From NCBI GenBank assembly GCA_021442155.1, contig CM038217.1:151845834-151909833 (forward strand): a stretch of DNA of 64,000 nucleotides, written 5' to 3'. Under the pieces are notes generated by a model. That model saw only the letters and a list, made by a program, of their open reading frames with translations. It made no database searches and was not told the DNA's origin. This document shows positions 1-10,639 of this stretch, one piece after another. The stretch is from Cymbidium sinense. Taxonomy: Eukaryota > Streptophyta > Magnoliopsida > Asparagales > Orchidaceae. How positions within the stretch are numbered: position 1 is the first letter of the stretch; each line of letters starts with the position of its first letter. The position numbers and the translations under genes are program-made.

Positions 1-486
1 GATCTTTGAGAGCTGTAAGTTTCTGAGGTCTTTTGACATCAAGAGAGTCGTACACTGTTTATGCGAGATCTTTCTCAGATGTGATAGAATATTATAATCT
101 ATCTTCTCACTTGATTTAGGCTTCACTCTAGGATTTATAGGAATGATATCTTCATTGACTTCAATTTGGTTGCCTTTGTCTTTTTTTGCATTTCCATTCT
201 TTGATGAAGGTGGTAAGACTTTACCACTTCTCAACTGAACTTGAATAACTTTGTCTAGTTCAAATTCTTCTGAAGAGGTAGTTTCTTCAAGTTCTCTTCT
301 TATTCTGGAAGATTGGCCAAAAGGGTTAGACTCACTTTTCAACATCATACATTTCATATGTGATGATATCGATGAGTCTGACTCTTCTCTATCGAGAAAA
401 GATAGATCTTCATCTGAACTGTTATTGTATTGTTGAGTCATTAAACATAATTCAAACATTAGCTCCTCAGGATCTTCTTGCTATCT
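1..486 (-). pseudogene. Tat-like gypsy pol remnant, region between gag and protease
   Basis: Read on the minus strand, one frame stays open from a TAG at about 486 to the window edge, roughly 160 residues. It contains an acidic serine-rich stretch, then LRSGKVLPPSS, then DYNILSHLRKIS. The same order occurs in the two large elements on the right of this window (LRSSKVLPP and DYNVLAHLRKLS near 45.2-45.4 kb), where it precedes the aspartic protease. I therefore read this as the gag-protease linker of a related but older Tat-lineage element running leftwards out of the window. The protease itself would lie beyond position 1. The TAG at 486 looks like a CAG to TAG change, since the frame seems to continue behind it. 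Confidence 0.7.
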
Positions 487-769
487 TGATAAAAATTTTG
501 ATGAGTTAGTCGAGTTTGTTTGATTATCATTGTCACCTCGGAGTAACTGATGTTGAAGAATATCGACATCATAGATGATTCGACATATCTCTACGACAAA
601 ACTCACCATTATCTTCTTCATCACGATTGAATCAGTTTAGGCATGAAGTGCAAGCCTAAATGGCTTTCTTTCTATGGTGATACTCCTCTAGATTGTTAAT
701 GATCTTTTGAGTGTAGTTCTCTTCTTGATCTTCTTTTTTTAGCAACTTCTTTGATTTATTAGGCACGCG

Positions 770-1000
770 TTTGGTAGCTTCTCATGTTGTGGAAGTAGCC
801 TTATCAGAATGCCGATGAGAAGCCCAAATACTTGGTTTAGGCATCTCTCTTAAGTCCAATATAGGTTCAAGTGGTGATTTCCACTTGACACTAGGAATGT
901 CTTTTAGCTGCTTTAGCATCTTCACACTCTTTTTGGAAACTTGTTTGCCATTCTGTGATTTCTCCTTTGTGTTTATCTTTTTGGATGATAAGAGGACGTA
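770..1000 (-). pseudogene. Linker remnant between gag and pol of the leftmost retroelement
   Basis: On the minus strand a frame without stops reads lysine-rich sequence including KKSVKMLKQLKDIPS and ILDLREMPKPS. It lies between the knuckle-bearing end of gag (1,063-1,365) and the pol linker (1-486), in the same orientation, so it belongs to the same decayed polyprotein. I recognise no domain in it. The gap 487-769 holds no readable frame. Confidence 0.45.
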
Positions 1001-1062
1001 ATCATCCTAGTAGACTCTCTTTTTGGGTTGATTAGAACACTATCAAATAGTGTAAATTCACA

Positions 1063-1365
1063 TTATCGATACTTTCTTTCTTGCCAATCTTTGAAGACAT
1101 AACAATCTTCGATAGGGTGACTGATCATTCGATGATAAGAATAGTAGTTTGGAGTATTGACTTGATCAACTTCTTGAGCCTTTTGATTTAGTAAGAGGCC
1201 GCTTTGCCAAAAAAATTTGGTCACACTGTCCCTTCTAAATGAATATTCATTGTTCATCATTTCTTTAAGAGATGGTCGCATTCGCTCATCATCTCTTCTC
1301 GCCTTTTTTGGACGCTCCCCACCACTTGGAAAAGTCTGAGGTTTGTCATTACCTTCTAATACCAA
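1063..1365 (-). pseudogene. Tat-like Gag C-terminal part with degenerate zinc knuckle
   Basis: About 100 residues on the minus strand. The part EYSFRRDSVTKFFWQ followed by NYYSYHRMISHPIEDCYVFKDW matches in order the Gag end of element 1 (YSFKREVVRKILKN, then NFCPNHRMLGHALKDCFNFKDW at 44.2-44.5 kb). In that family the knuckle is Cys-x2-His-x4-His-x4-Cys. Here the first Cys is Tyr, so metal binding would be impaired. Gag normally forms the retrotransposon particle and binds its RNA. The fragment lies between the Gag core (1,560-2,221) and pol remnants (1-1,000), all leftward. Confidence 0.75.
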
Positions 1366-1559
1366 TTTTGGCTATGGATTAGAGTAAACAGGCTTTTTAC
1401 CCTTATCATCATTATGCATTGGCTACTTTCTTTTATTTACATTATATATCACCCGCTTTTCTCCATTTAAGCTATATAGAGGGTTGAATTTCATTTCTTC
1501 TTGAGTCTAAGGTTTATTTCTCTTTGCTTTATCTGCATAGATTTGGACTTAGGGCATTC

Positions 1560-2221
1560 AACTTTTGAATTTAGTTCTATCAAGCAAGTCGAAATGTTGC
1601 AATGTGCCATGCATAAAATGGTATTTTATCATCCATATTGCCATTAGCAATTGGATCGCATGTTCTTCTTCAACTTGCTTCATACATAGTTTGTGACTTA
1701 TGAATTTTGTCGACTCATCTTTCCTTCTTTAGCAAAGCAGGTCGATTATGATTTTCTCGATTGGTGAACCTCTTCATAAATATAGTTTCCAATTCACAAA
1801 TGTTTTTGAATCATTTGGTTCTCATTATATTCAGCGGTGAAACATGCAAAAAAGTGCATCATTTCCTCTTGTTATCTAGCCTTAAATTGGGCCATATGTT
1901 GCTTTGGATTACCAAGCTCGAAAGTATTGAATTTTTGGTGAGTAACCTTCGGTACAACACTTGGTCATATTCAGCTGGGTAAAGGAGACCCTTACTCATA
2001 AGCTTTTCAGCCTGCTCTGAGGCTATGACTTCCTTTATCTTTTCATTGATTATTATTTCTAGTTGAGCCGTTGTTACAGTTCCCGCTGTGCTAGCCCTAT
2101 TTTGAATTATCGGATGGAGAGGTGTTTGGTTAACTTCATCCTTCGCTTGCATGACATGTTGTAGGAGCTTGAGGTACCACGTGGTGGTATAAGTTGCATT
2201 GTATTTATTGGTTAGCGACAA
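1560..2221 (-). pseudogene. Tat-like Gag N-terminal and core region, broken
   Basis: The minus strand from 2,221 to 1,859 is open for 120 residues and contains TTAQLEIIINEKIKEVIASEQ and YPAEYDQV. It is followed in another frame by LGNPKQHMAQFKAR, a stop, then ELETIFMKRF and DDKIPFY. These correspond to the Gag core signatures GNP-x-HMAQF and ELE-x-x-F-x-x-RF seen in plant gypsy elements. Several stops and at least one frameshift interrupt it. It is the upstream part of the same polyprotein as 1-1,365. Confidence 0.7.
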
Positions 2222-2373
2222 AATGTGATATGATATTCTTGTAACATCTCCATCATGATGTTCATTTGTACCATCATATTATTCATTTTGGTACCAAGGC
2301 TGCAATCTCCTTGTCTTTAGCCTCCATTTGACATTTCTTTTTGCTCTAGCTAGCCATGGTGTCAATTAGTCAG

Positions 2374-2428
2374 CTCTTCTTCTTCTTCTTCTTCTCTTCT
2401 TCTTCTTCTTCTTCTTCTTCTTCTTCTT
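2374..2428. repeat. (TTC)n microsatellite
   Basis: Slightly interrupted TTC repeat of about 55 bp. On the minus strand it is GAA, just upstream of the Gag remnant. A second, nearly perfect (CTT)n tract lies at 2,584-2,629. Confidence 0.97.
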
Positions 2429-2583
2429 TCTTGTTGTTCTCCTTGCTCATTTTGGAAAGGAACTTGATTTCCCTTCTCCTTGTGCATTTTGAGACAACAT
2501 TTGTTAAGGTTAATGACGGCGATTATAAAAGCGTGTACCAGTCATCATTTCTGGTTCGACCATATAGATAGAATGACTCATGC

Positions 2584-2629
2584 TCTTCTTCTTCTTCTTC
2601 TTCTTCTTCTTCTTCTTCTTCTTCTTCTT
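2584..2629. repeat. (CTT)n microsatellite
   Basis: About 15 perfect CTT units. With 2,374-2,428 it brackets about 155 bp of unremarkable sequence; slippage of one GAA-rich coding stretch could have produced both. Confidence 0.97.
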
Positions 2630-3905
2630 TAACGAAGATCGAAGATCCATTCTTTACTTGCTTTTGTGAAAATTTTCTTCATCAAATTAAGTGATTCCAG
2701 TTCGTGATTGCATTCTTTGATGGTCTTGAGTGAGTTCATCATCTCGACCATATAGATGACTTCTATTTCCATTGAATCTTCTTCATTATTTTCTTCCTGC
2801 ACATGAATTTCTGATCGATGTTTCCAGTGGATCTCTGGTTCAGTGTGCAGAATAAGTACCTCTTCTACTAAAGGACCACAATTAACATCAACCTTCTCTT
2901 GTAGGGGTGAAACTGATCGATGATGGGATCCCCTAGAGGATTCTCAGGGGTCGACCATCATATCTTTCATCTATGATATCCCTTCTTTTGGGCATCCACT
3001 TCTGATGAGTTGATTTTGAGGCGGATTTTTGAATATATGTGTTAGATGTCATACATCTTCTATTACTCAAAATTTCATTATGGGGCCTTGGCCTCCATAT
3101 CTGTTACCTTTTCTTGGGACCTTTCGGCAGATTCTTGACAGGTCCAAGTGTCGCTCGATGCACCATGGTGTCTGGGCTCATTGGCCGATTACAGAGATTG
3201 CAATTTTCTTGGTGGAGCCTCGGTATTTTCCATCACCACAGGCCTCTGAAATCTTCTTTTCATTAGGCCTCTATCCTTGGCTACTTTTAGAACTTTATGT
3301 ATCCTGGCAGATAGTGTTTAAGGCTATTTTCTTTGTGGTGGTGGAGCTTGATGTGGTTGGTTCTTCCAGAAGGGCTGCTTTATTTCGCCAGTAGAGCTAT
3401 TTCTCTTTACCCACTTCGGATTGTCAAAGTTATTGTGGGTAAGAATACTCGCTTCCGGCGGCAGCATTGTTTGTTCGCTATGTCATTCAAAAAAGATTTG
3501 TTGAGCTCTCAGCTCATCGTTTCTCCTTCTTCTCTGTCTTCTGGTTAATTTACTTCCTGATGAGGAAGCTTCATGATCATGCCAGAGGTTTAGTAGGCTG
3601 TCCAAGAATTAAAGAACACGGTTGTTCCTTGATGATTCTTTCATCATGAACTTCATTGACCCCTCTTGAAAATAAAGTTCTCTATTGAACGAGAACTCTT
3701 TGGCCGGCGGTTGTTGAGCGGTTGGCTTAGTAGGATTGATCTTGAGGCCTTCAAGCCTGACTCCGAATGTACCATGGTGGGTACTTCAAAAGTTATAGCC
3801 ACAATGGCCGAGAAATTTAAACTACCAAATTGGATGGTAGCCCTGACATCTCCTATGTTGATGACGGCGTTGGCTAGCAAATGTTACCCACCTATTAGAG
3901 CGTGA
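2630..3905 (-). pseudogene. Decayed minus-strand coding stretch, probably retroelement-derived
   Basis: On the minus strand one reading frame can be followed with few stops. From about 3,800 it gives KLTRRQRRRRNDELRAQQ, then PKWVKRNSSTGEIKQPFWK, then RIHKVLKVAKDRGLMKRRF; nearer 2,930-2,636 another frame is open for about 100 residues (EEVLILHTEPEIHWK, MEIEVIYMVEMMNSLK). The arginine-rich LTRRQRRRR resembles linkers between gag and protease in plant gypsy elements, so this may be a second retroelement fragment, distinct from 1-2,221 because the order is not collinear. I cannot assign a domain. Plus-strand open frames here (3,029-3,905) look like chance. Confidence 0.4.
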
Positions 3906-4380
3906 AATGAGTGCTTTGTAGATCCATTTTCTATGGAATGATTCATTCTACATAGAGCCTCATATTGAATTTATTACACTTAAATCACCATTTTGTTATT
4001 TTGAATTTCAAATTTATTATTCTTATGTACATATATAACTAGCCAAAGATGGAAAGAGAATCACTGAGTGAGTCGAGAAATCAGGCTCAAAAATTCTACC
4101 ACCACCTCTTGATGAAAGAGATTAAAGTGTGTAATTTTCGGAAGGTAGATGAGATAGTAGATAAGACACTACCGATTTCATCCTCATTTGAGGACTTTAG
4201 ATCTGGTTCCAGTTTCCTATGCACAAACTTATAATAATTACCCTCTCAATAAGTGAGAGAGAACTTTCGATTAAAGTTAGTCGTTAGATCACTTAATGCG
4301 TAGCGTATAGTAGCAACATATTGAGTTTTAGAATTTAGATCATAAAATTTATCATTTCAGCTTAAGTTGGATGGTTGGGG
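3906..4380. other. No gene seen
   Basis: AT-rich sequence with one short plus-strand open frame (4,049-4,234) that resembles nothing I know. Confidence 0.6.
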
Positions 4381-4383
4381 GAA

Positions 4384-5615
4384 TGATGATGTGCCCGATC
4401 TAGATCCCATGATTAGTCATCCCGGTCCACGTCTAGTACTTATTAGAGGAGGTAGTGACCCGAAGGATCCTCATCATCAACACATGGGTTACGTGTCCAA
4501 GAAATCCTGGGGTGGTGTTTGTCTAAAGACATCTTAAGTCTACCTTAAGAGGGTTGTTTGCCCATCAAGTATACCCATGATTCACAACTCAAAGGCGAGC
4601 CATTGGGGAACATACTCTGATTGATTGTAATATAATGAAGTTGGCCAAACCACACGTCGGAGGACTACGGTGCTACTTCATCTTAGCTGGCCAAACCACA
4701 TCGAGGATAATGCCACGTCCTTGGCATGAGATTGATTGAGAGTGAATATAGCAGAACACTTGATTTGACATTGGCTCCTTTGTGAGCTAGAGTTTTCTTA
4801 ATTTGTCAATCTCGACAAACAGTTGCAGAAGGTGGATAGATTAATTTTGGTTTACATTTTTAGAGATAGAGTTTCATTTAAATAGTTTTAGATTGATATT
4901 TGAAACTTGCTTTGATTTGAGAAATTGATTTATTTGGATATATTTAAGAGCTTTAGATCCTGTCAACTCTGTTTAGATGCTAATAGAGGATTAGATCTAC
5001 TGTCTCCCGATAGAATCAATTTTTTCAAATATTTTATTGATTTGAAGCTCTTATTATATGTTTTAGGTTTTGTTAACGGACCCAAAAGGAGGAAACAACT
5101 CTTGACATTCTTTGAATTTAAGCATTTAGCATAGTGTGGGCATGCGGTGTTGATAACAGCTAATTTCATCTAATCAATAAACTCATTGATTTTGAAAATT
5201 ATAATTGGAATAAAATTCCTTAATTTTTGATTTAAGGAAGCCCTATGATTTCTGTAGATTTTGAATTAGTATGTTCTGCTTATACGAAGAATTACAGATC
5301 TGGTGGCGAATAAAGCATTTTGGAGCTATATGTTCAACGGATAATTTAATTTATTATTTTAAGGAGGAGATTTCCTCCTAGAAGTAGTTCTCCTTTGATT
5401 TTTTCCTCTCTTTTCTTTAACTTTGATTTTTTCCCCTCTTTTATTTGATTTGATTCCCCCTCTTTTATTTGATTTTCCCTATTTTTGCATCTCCCGCTTT
5501 ATAAATAAAAAAGGTGTTATTCTATCCCATTTATTTGAAAGGTTAGAGTTAAGACATTTGAAAGGAAGTGATTAGGAACTTCAGTGAGTCTTCAATCCTG
5601 CTTCGATAAATTTTG
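4384..5615 (+). mobile_element. LTR-like sequence with TATA box, possible solo LTR
   Basis: The stretch opens with TGATGATGTGCCCGATC and contains an internal imperfect repeat GGCCAAACCACA (about 4,633 and 4,689). It ends in a pyrimidine-rich region followed by TATAAATA at 5,500-5,507, which overlaps an AATAAA, then a 100-bp stretch rich in short motifs. This U3-TATA-polyA-R layout is typical of plant LTRs. I could not fix the ends or find a partner LTR or target duplication, so the extent is an estimate. Confidence 0.4.
5500..5507 (+). promoter_or_regulatory. TATA box of the LTR-like sequence
   Basis: TATAAATA after a long CT-rich tract, with AATAAA overlapping. It fits an LTR promoter/polyadenylation region; no functional evidence. 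Confidence 0.45.
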
Positions 5616-5817
5616 TAAGTGATTTTTACCCTTCTTTTATTTTATTTTATTTTATTTTTATATATGTAGTATATCATTTTAATTTCCATCCCTTTTTCTT
5701 ATTTAACGTTTTTTTTAGTTTAAAAAATTAGCAGCAAGTTCTTCTATTTAGCGCCCCTTAAGTTAGCTCATTTTATTTTCCCATTTTTTCTAAGTCAAAA
5801 GATTTGATGAATTTCTG

Positions 5818-6130
5818 ACCTTCCGATCATCTCCATATCGTAGCCGATCGTGTATTTTGGCTTGCTTTACACCCGTTGAGTGTCTCATGACACCACGATC
5901 TTTTCATCTCGTCATGCCTGCTGAGCACAACGAGGCCTTCAAAGAATACATACAATGCAATATATAATCACCCCCCTTTTTTATGTCTATAAATTAAACA
6001 AAATTTGATTTCTTGGGAGCGACATCTAACAACGGGTGGCTTACTCAGACGCCTCGGCTGTGAAGGAAGCGGTTCTGACACCACCTGCCATCTCGACCCT
6101 ACAGAGCACAACGAGGTCTTCAAACCGAAA
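5818..6130. repeat. Two imperfect direct repeats with GAGCACAACGAGG
   Basis: GAGCACAACGAGG(C/T)CTTCAAA occurs at about 5,923 and 6,103, about 180 bp apart, each preceded by related sequence with 'tgacacca'. It looks like internal duplication in an old LTR or leader. No coding frame. Confidence 0.6.
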
Positions 6131-6239
6131 AGAAACACAAGCTGTATATATTCACATTCATAAATCCCATGTCGACATATTTTGACGCGGATAAAGGAAT
6201 GAGGTTGGATATGTGATTGAGAATGCAAGGTAAGGGGTG

Positions 6240-6540
6240 CGATGAAAAAAATCAAAGGAAGAATTCACGATGATTTTCTTCTCGATTTGTGCAATGGACG
6301 AGGGACGAGAGGGGAGTGTGGCAAAAATCAAAGGAAGAATTTCACGTGACGATTTTCTTCCATGATTTGCGGTGCAGCAAAAAAGGGACGGCTAGAGAGA
6401 GAGAGTGCGACGCAGAAAATCGAAGGAAGAATTTTTCGCGATAATTTTCTTCCGATTCGGCAGAAAAGGACGGCTAAAAGCGAGGCGACGTCAAAAATTG
6501 AAAAGAATTATTGACGATTTCTTCCGACGCAACGAAAATG
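6240..6540. repeat. Four imperfect ~80-bp tandem repeats with GAAGAA..TTCTTC arms
   Basis: Units start near 6,248, 6,328, 6,416 and 6,492. Each reads roughly AAAATC(A/G)AAGGAAGAAT, then (A/G)ACGATTTTCTTCC, then a G-rich spacer. GGAAGAA and TTCTTCC form a short inverted repeat in each unit. They lead directly into the GC-rich island. Confidence 0.75.
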
Positions 6541-6559
6541 ATATGAAAGAAAAAAAGGT

Positions 6560-7560
6560 TGCGGGATGAGACAGCGGGCTGGATTGCGCAGAACGGGCCG
6601 GTTCGGGTCAGTTTGAAGGCTGGATGGGTTATGGGCTGATAGGCTAGTGGGCTGACGGGCTGTAGTTGCAGTTTCGAGTTGAGGCGGGTCGGCGGGTACA
6701 GCAGTTCAACGGGTCGCAGGCTCATGTCACGTGGTCCGGCGAGCTTCACGTGGGCGAAACTCGCGTGTTCGGGACAGTGACCACGGATTTGCGGGTCGCA
6801 TGGTTGTGGGAGCGCAGGTCGGCGGAGCGGTGCGTGAGCGGGTCGCGGAGCGCTGGCAGGCTCATGTCACGCGGGTCGACGGGTCAATTCAGCGGGTTAG
6901 GGCCGAAGCGCGGGTGCGAGACGCAAGTTGTAGATCGAGTCTGGCAGGTCATGCGGCTACAGAGCGAGCCGCGTGGTTCTGCGGAACTGCTAAAATGGGC
7001 CGGCGGGTTCGGCAGGCGGGTTGCGCGGCGGGAGTGGCGACTGGCTTGGGCCGCGAGAGACACGCCAGCGACGAGTCAGGACGCACGGAACGTGCGTGCG
7101 ACGGTGGCGGTTTGCGGGAACGCAGGAAAGGGAGCGGGCCGATTCGGCGGGTTAGGGCCGAAGCGCGGGTGCGAGGCACGAGCTGCGGATCGAGTAGCGG
7201 GTCACGCGACTGCGGAGCGGGCCGTTGGTTCGGGTATGGCGGGTCACGGGCTGTGGGAGTGCAGGTCAGCGGAGCGATGCGCGGGAGCGGGTCGTAGAGC
7301 GCGGGCAGGCCACGTGGTTCTTCGGAACTGCCGAAATGGGCCAACGGGTTCTGCCGCCGGGCTGCGGGTTCGGGTCAGCGGGCTGGGTCGTTGCGGTGGA
7401 GCGGGCCGATGGCGACCGGCGTGGAACGGTTTATGACGGAGGACCTGCGACAGATTGGCCAGAGGCGGTGAGCGTGGTAGCGGGAGACGCGCCGGCGGAT
7501 GAATCAGTAGCGAAGGCGGGCCGACGACCCGATTTTGCCCAGAACGGTGCGAGATCGCGG
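6560..7560. repeat. GC-rich island built of degenerate internal duplications
   Basis: This kilobase is strikingly G+C-rich in an AT-rich window. GTTAGGGCCGAAGCGCGGG occurs at about 6,896 and 7,159; GAGCGCAGGTCGGCGGAGCG near 6,810 is repeated with changes near 7,258. The plus strand is rich in CGGGT and GCGGG words. Several long open frames overlap in both strands (for example 6,666-7,436 plus, 6,949-7,344 minus), as expected when stop codons are rare for compositional reasons, and none shows a known domain. It may be the 5' untranslated or LTR part of an old retroelement whose methylated CpGs have not decayed. It is not a typical CpG-island promoter as far as I can tell, since no gene follows. 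Confidence 0.6.
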
Positions 7561-8656
7561 CAGAATAGTGGAAATCCGGGGAAATTTGCAAAGGGTGAGG
7601 GAAATATTACCTATGTCCAGAGAGGGTGCAGGAGAGAGAAATGTGGGAGACAAGAAATGAGGAGGGAGTAGTTGAGGGAAATGGGGAGTGGTTCTTTTCA
7701 GTTTTTTTTTTAAATTTCTTTTTAAGAAAACTGAAAATAGGGGGAAATAGGGTAATTTGGGTATCTTTAAATAAATTTTGAATTTATTAAATATTTTAAT
7801 GTGGATTTCACGTCGATAAATGCGCATAGTTAATAGATATATCAATTTAGGGTAATTCCATCATTCGAGCAGAAATCGCTGCGATCGAAGACCGTTTAGT
7901 TCGAAGCCAGAAATTCCATTTCAAACTCAAAATGAACATCGTCGCCTATGATCGCTCGAATTTCATGCAAATTTATCCGAATTGAGTGCGAATAGTCTTA
8001 TTTGAAAGATTTCGGCATTTCAAAGCCAATGGCGTGATCAATTTTGCAAACAAAGATCATTTGATCTCGTGACCTCCCGACCGATATGTATCGCGGCGAC
8101 GACCGACCGCTGACTGCTCATCGTCATGCAATATTTATATCCTGACTAATTTTGACATTCTGAACGCGATGGCAAATTCCGTTTGTTGATCAGAGGTCAT
8201 TTGAGTTAATTTTGGTGACGCCAAGTGCGCTTTAGCCTCGATTTGCGCACTACCACTTCCAAAGTTTGTCGAATTTGACTTGCGAGCTTGACTTGACTTG
8301 TGACACACATATGGAGGTCAACAAAGACCCAACTCAGCGAGAGGCTTTTCTAACAATGGTGCCTTAATGAAGAATTTATTACCTTCGCTATTTTATGAAC
8401 AATAATGATGTCTAAATATTTATAACTAGCTTTGACTGTCTGTTTTTTATTTATATATCAATGCTCGTGAAACATTATATGTTTGTACTGTAATTCCAAT
8501 TTTCTGGTTTGATTGTTTCTGCATTGCTAGTCATCATATTTGATTATATATCAATGCTTGTGAAATATTAATAGCTTTGTAGTTTATGTTTCTTCATTGT
8601 TAGTCATCATATTATTTATTTATGGTGTCTTCCAATGTAGAAGATTACGAATTGAT
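7561..8656. other. No gene; contains a short tandem duplication
   Basis: After the GC-rich island the sequence returns to AT-rich. Around 8,449-8,613 there is a duplicated segment of about 80-90 bp: TATATATCAATGCT(C/T)GTGAAA and CATTGCTAGTCATCATATT (second copy TTGTTAG) each occur twice. Nothing else recognised. Confidence 0.6.
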
Positions 8657-9830
8657 AGAGACAATAGGATTGATGAGCTACTAGAAAGGGCTTAACAAAT
8701 ATCTATTATTGTAATGACGACATACTTCATAAATGAATTTTACGAAACATATATATGAAAGAATCCATGTATGACCTCATCTCACGTTGAAGGCAAATGG
8801 ATTGGGGAACTATTTAGGTTTCACAATGTATTTCGGATGTCAAAAATAATTTTTATTGATATTTTGCATGAACTTGAAGCTTCTCATTTTCGTGGTTCAT
8901 CCAAGACAAGTACAAGAGAAGTGTTGGCTATAACTTAATATATTTTATCACACAATGAATTAATATGAGTAATATGTGAATATTTTTAGCATTCGTCAGA
9001 GACTATTAGTAAATACTTCTCTGTGGGTTTAGATGAATTAGTTAGCTTGACCAAAAATATTGTGAAGCTAATCGACCCAATTTTTGGAAGTACTCCATCA
9101 GAAATATTTAACGATGTTAGATATATGCCATTTTTTAAGGTACACATGTTATATTTTTTTTCTTGTTGCGCCGTTTCTCTTAATAATATTTTCTAAATAG
9201 AATAAAGCATATGATAGGATTGTATTGAAGCACTCGATGGAATACATATTGATGCTCGTGATTCTAACAGTGAGAAAGTCACTTATATCGGACGTTGTGG
9301 ATCACCGAGGCAAAATAATTTGGTGGTATGCAAATTTCAACATGTGTTTTACTTTCATCATGGCTAGATAGGAGAGTACTGCACATGATAGTTGTATATT
9401 TAAATATGCAACACAAAGATAAGAGTGTAATTTTCCAATGTCGCTCTAGGTTGGTACTTGTGCAAGAAAGTATTGTTTAAAGAATTAATTTGAATTAATC
9501 ATATTTTTACCATCCCAAAAAAATATTACCTTGTTAATGCAACGAGGATTTCTTAAGCTATTTCCATAAACAAAATATCATATCCTTGATTTTGAAAGGA
9601 GCAGCCATGTAGTACGAGGGTGAAGAGAAATGTTTAACAAGTGACACTCTTCATTAATGGTGTAATCGAGAGGAAATTTAGAGTTTGAAAGAAGAAGTGG
9701 GCTATTCTACATGACATGTCGACATATTCCTTCAAAAAATAGTAAAGATAGTAGTGCCAACAACGACTTTATATAATTATATACAACGACATCCATCTCG
9801 AAAAGATATTGATTTCAATGTCGTATAATG
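8657..9830 (+). pseudogene. PIF/Harbinger-type transposase remnant (DDE nuclease family)
   Basis: Several plus-strand blocks in order match plant PIF/Harbinger transposases. 8,657-8,938: IDELLERA, a stop, KNPCMTSSHVEG, then FHNVFRMSKIIFIDIL. 8,992-9,139: HSSETISKYF and DVRYMPFFK, ending at a GT donor (GTACAC). 9,218 onward, after a TAG acceptor: DCIEALDGIHIDAR, which includes the first catalytic Asp region, then YIGRCGSPRQNN. 9,517: KYYLVNA. 9,662: VIERKFRV, a stop, KKKWAILHDM, then RHPSRKDIDF. The 9,140-9,217 intron joins FK to DC in frame, as in relatives. Stops (for example after VLAIT, HHG and KFRV) and missing blocks make it dead. I saw no terminal inverted repeats. Confidence 0.85.
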
Positions 9831-10630
9831 ATCTAACATTTGTATCTCCTGAAGCATATGAATATCGTATGGGCCAATCATTTGTTGAGAGTAATCTAAT
9901 TGTGAATAATAGTGAGATACAATATGGGGAAGGGGTTTAGTAGATGAAGTAGCTGAGAGAACATATTACTAATGCCCTGATGAGCTAGTTCACCTAAAGT
10001 CATTAATCTGGGTAATTGTACTCCTATGTAAGAGTAACATTTTCTTCCATAGTATTATTTCATTGAATTGCATTTTAATTAAATCTTTCTTCTATTAAAC
10101 ATTCATCATGCAAAAGTTATTCCATTAATTTATCTTTGTTTTTAATAAATTTTTTATATTTCATTCATAGTGCATACAATGCCACACTGTTTTAGAGTTT
10201 CCATAAAATATTATGATCTTTTTTAGTTAATGTTTATGATTTTCAAATGCATTATCATTACATTATGTATCCCAATCCATTATATAGTTTATAACCTTAT
10301 TTCTAAATGCCTTATAAACCGAATTTTGGTAAAAGGTTCTTATAAATAAAAAGTTCTTATTAATAAACCTGATTGTGATGTAGGACGAGAGTGCCTTTTA
10401 TGATATGATGTTTATTATACCGATAATTCTTAAATCATCATAAAAGAGTAATGATGAATACACACTACTATTGAGCACATTCACAATATTATGAATTTAG
10501 TGAAGTTGAAAAGATTTCGATTAAAGTTATATTAATCATACTAGAGATTTGAATCTTATAAGTGCAAAGAAATAACTGAAAAGTTATGAATGATTTAGCC
10601 TGTAGCAGATTTAAAATAACCAACAGTGAA
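9831..10630. other. No gene seen
   Basis: AT-rich, many stops in all frames. It could include the 3' part of the Harbinger element and its second ORF, but I recognise nothing. Confidence 0.55.
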
Positions 10631-10639
10631 GTGTGGATA

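Noticed and set aside
3029..3905. Overlapping plus-strand open frames of 60-121 residues
   Set aside because: The minus strand gives more protein-like sequence in a consistent frame; plus-strand products are hydrophobic shadows.
6666..7436. 256-residue plus-strand open frame, with others overlapping on both strands
   Set aside because: The GC-rich composition removes stop codons in several frames at once; the translations are Arg/Gly/Ala-rich low-complexity without any domain.
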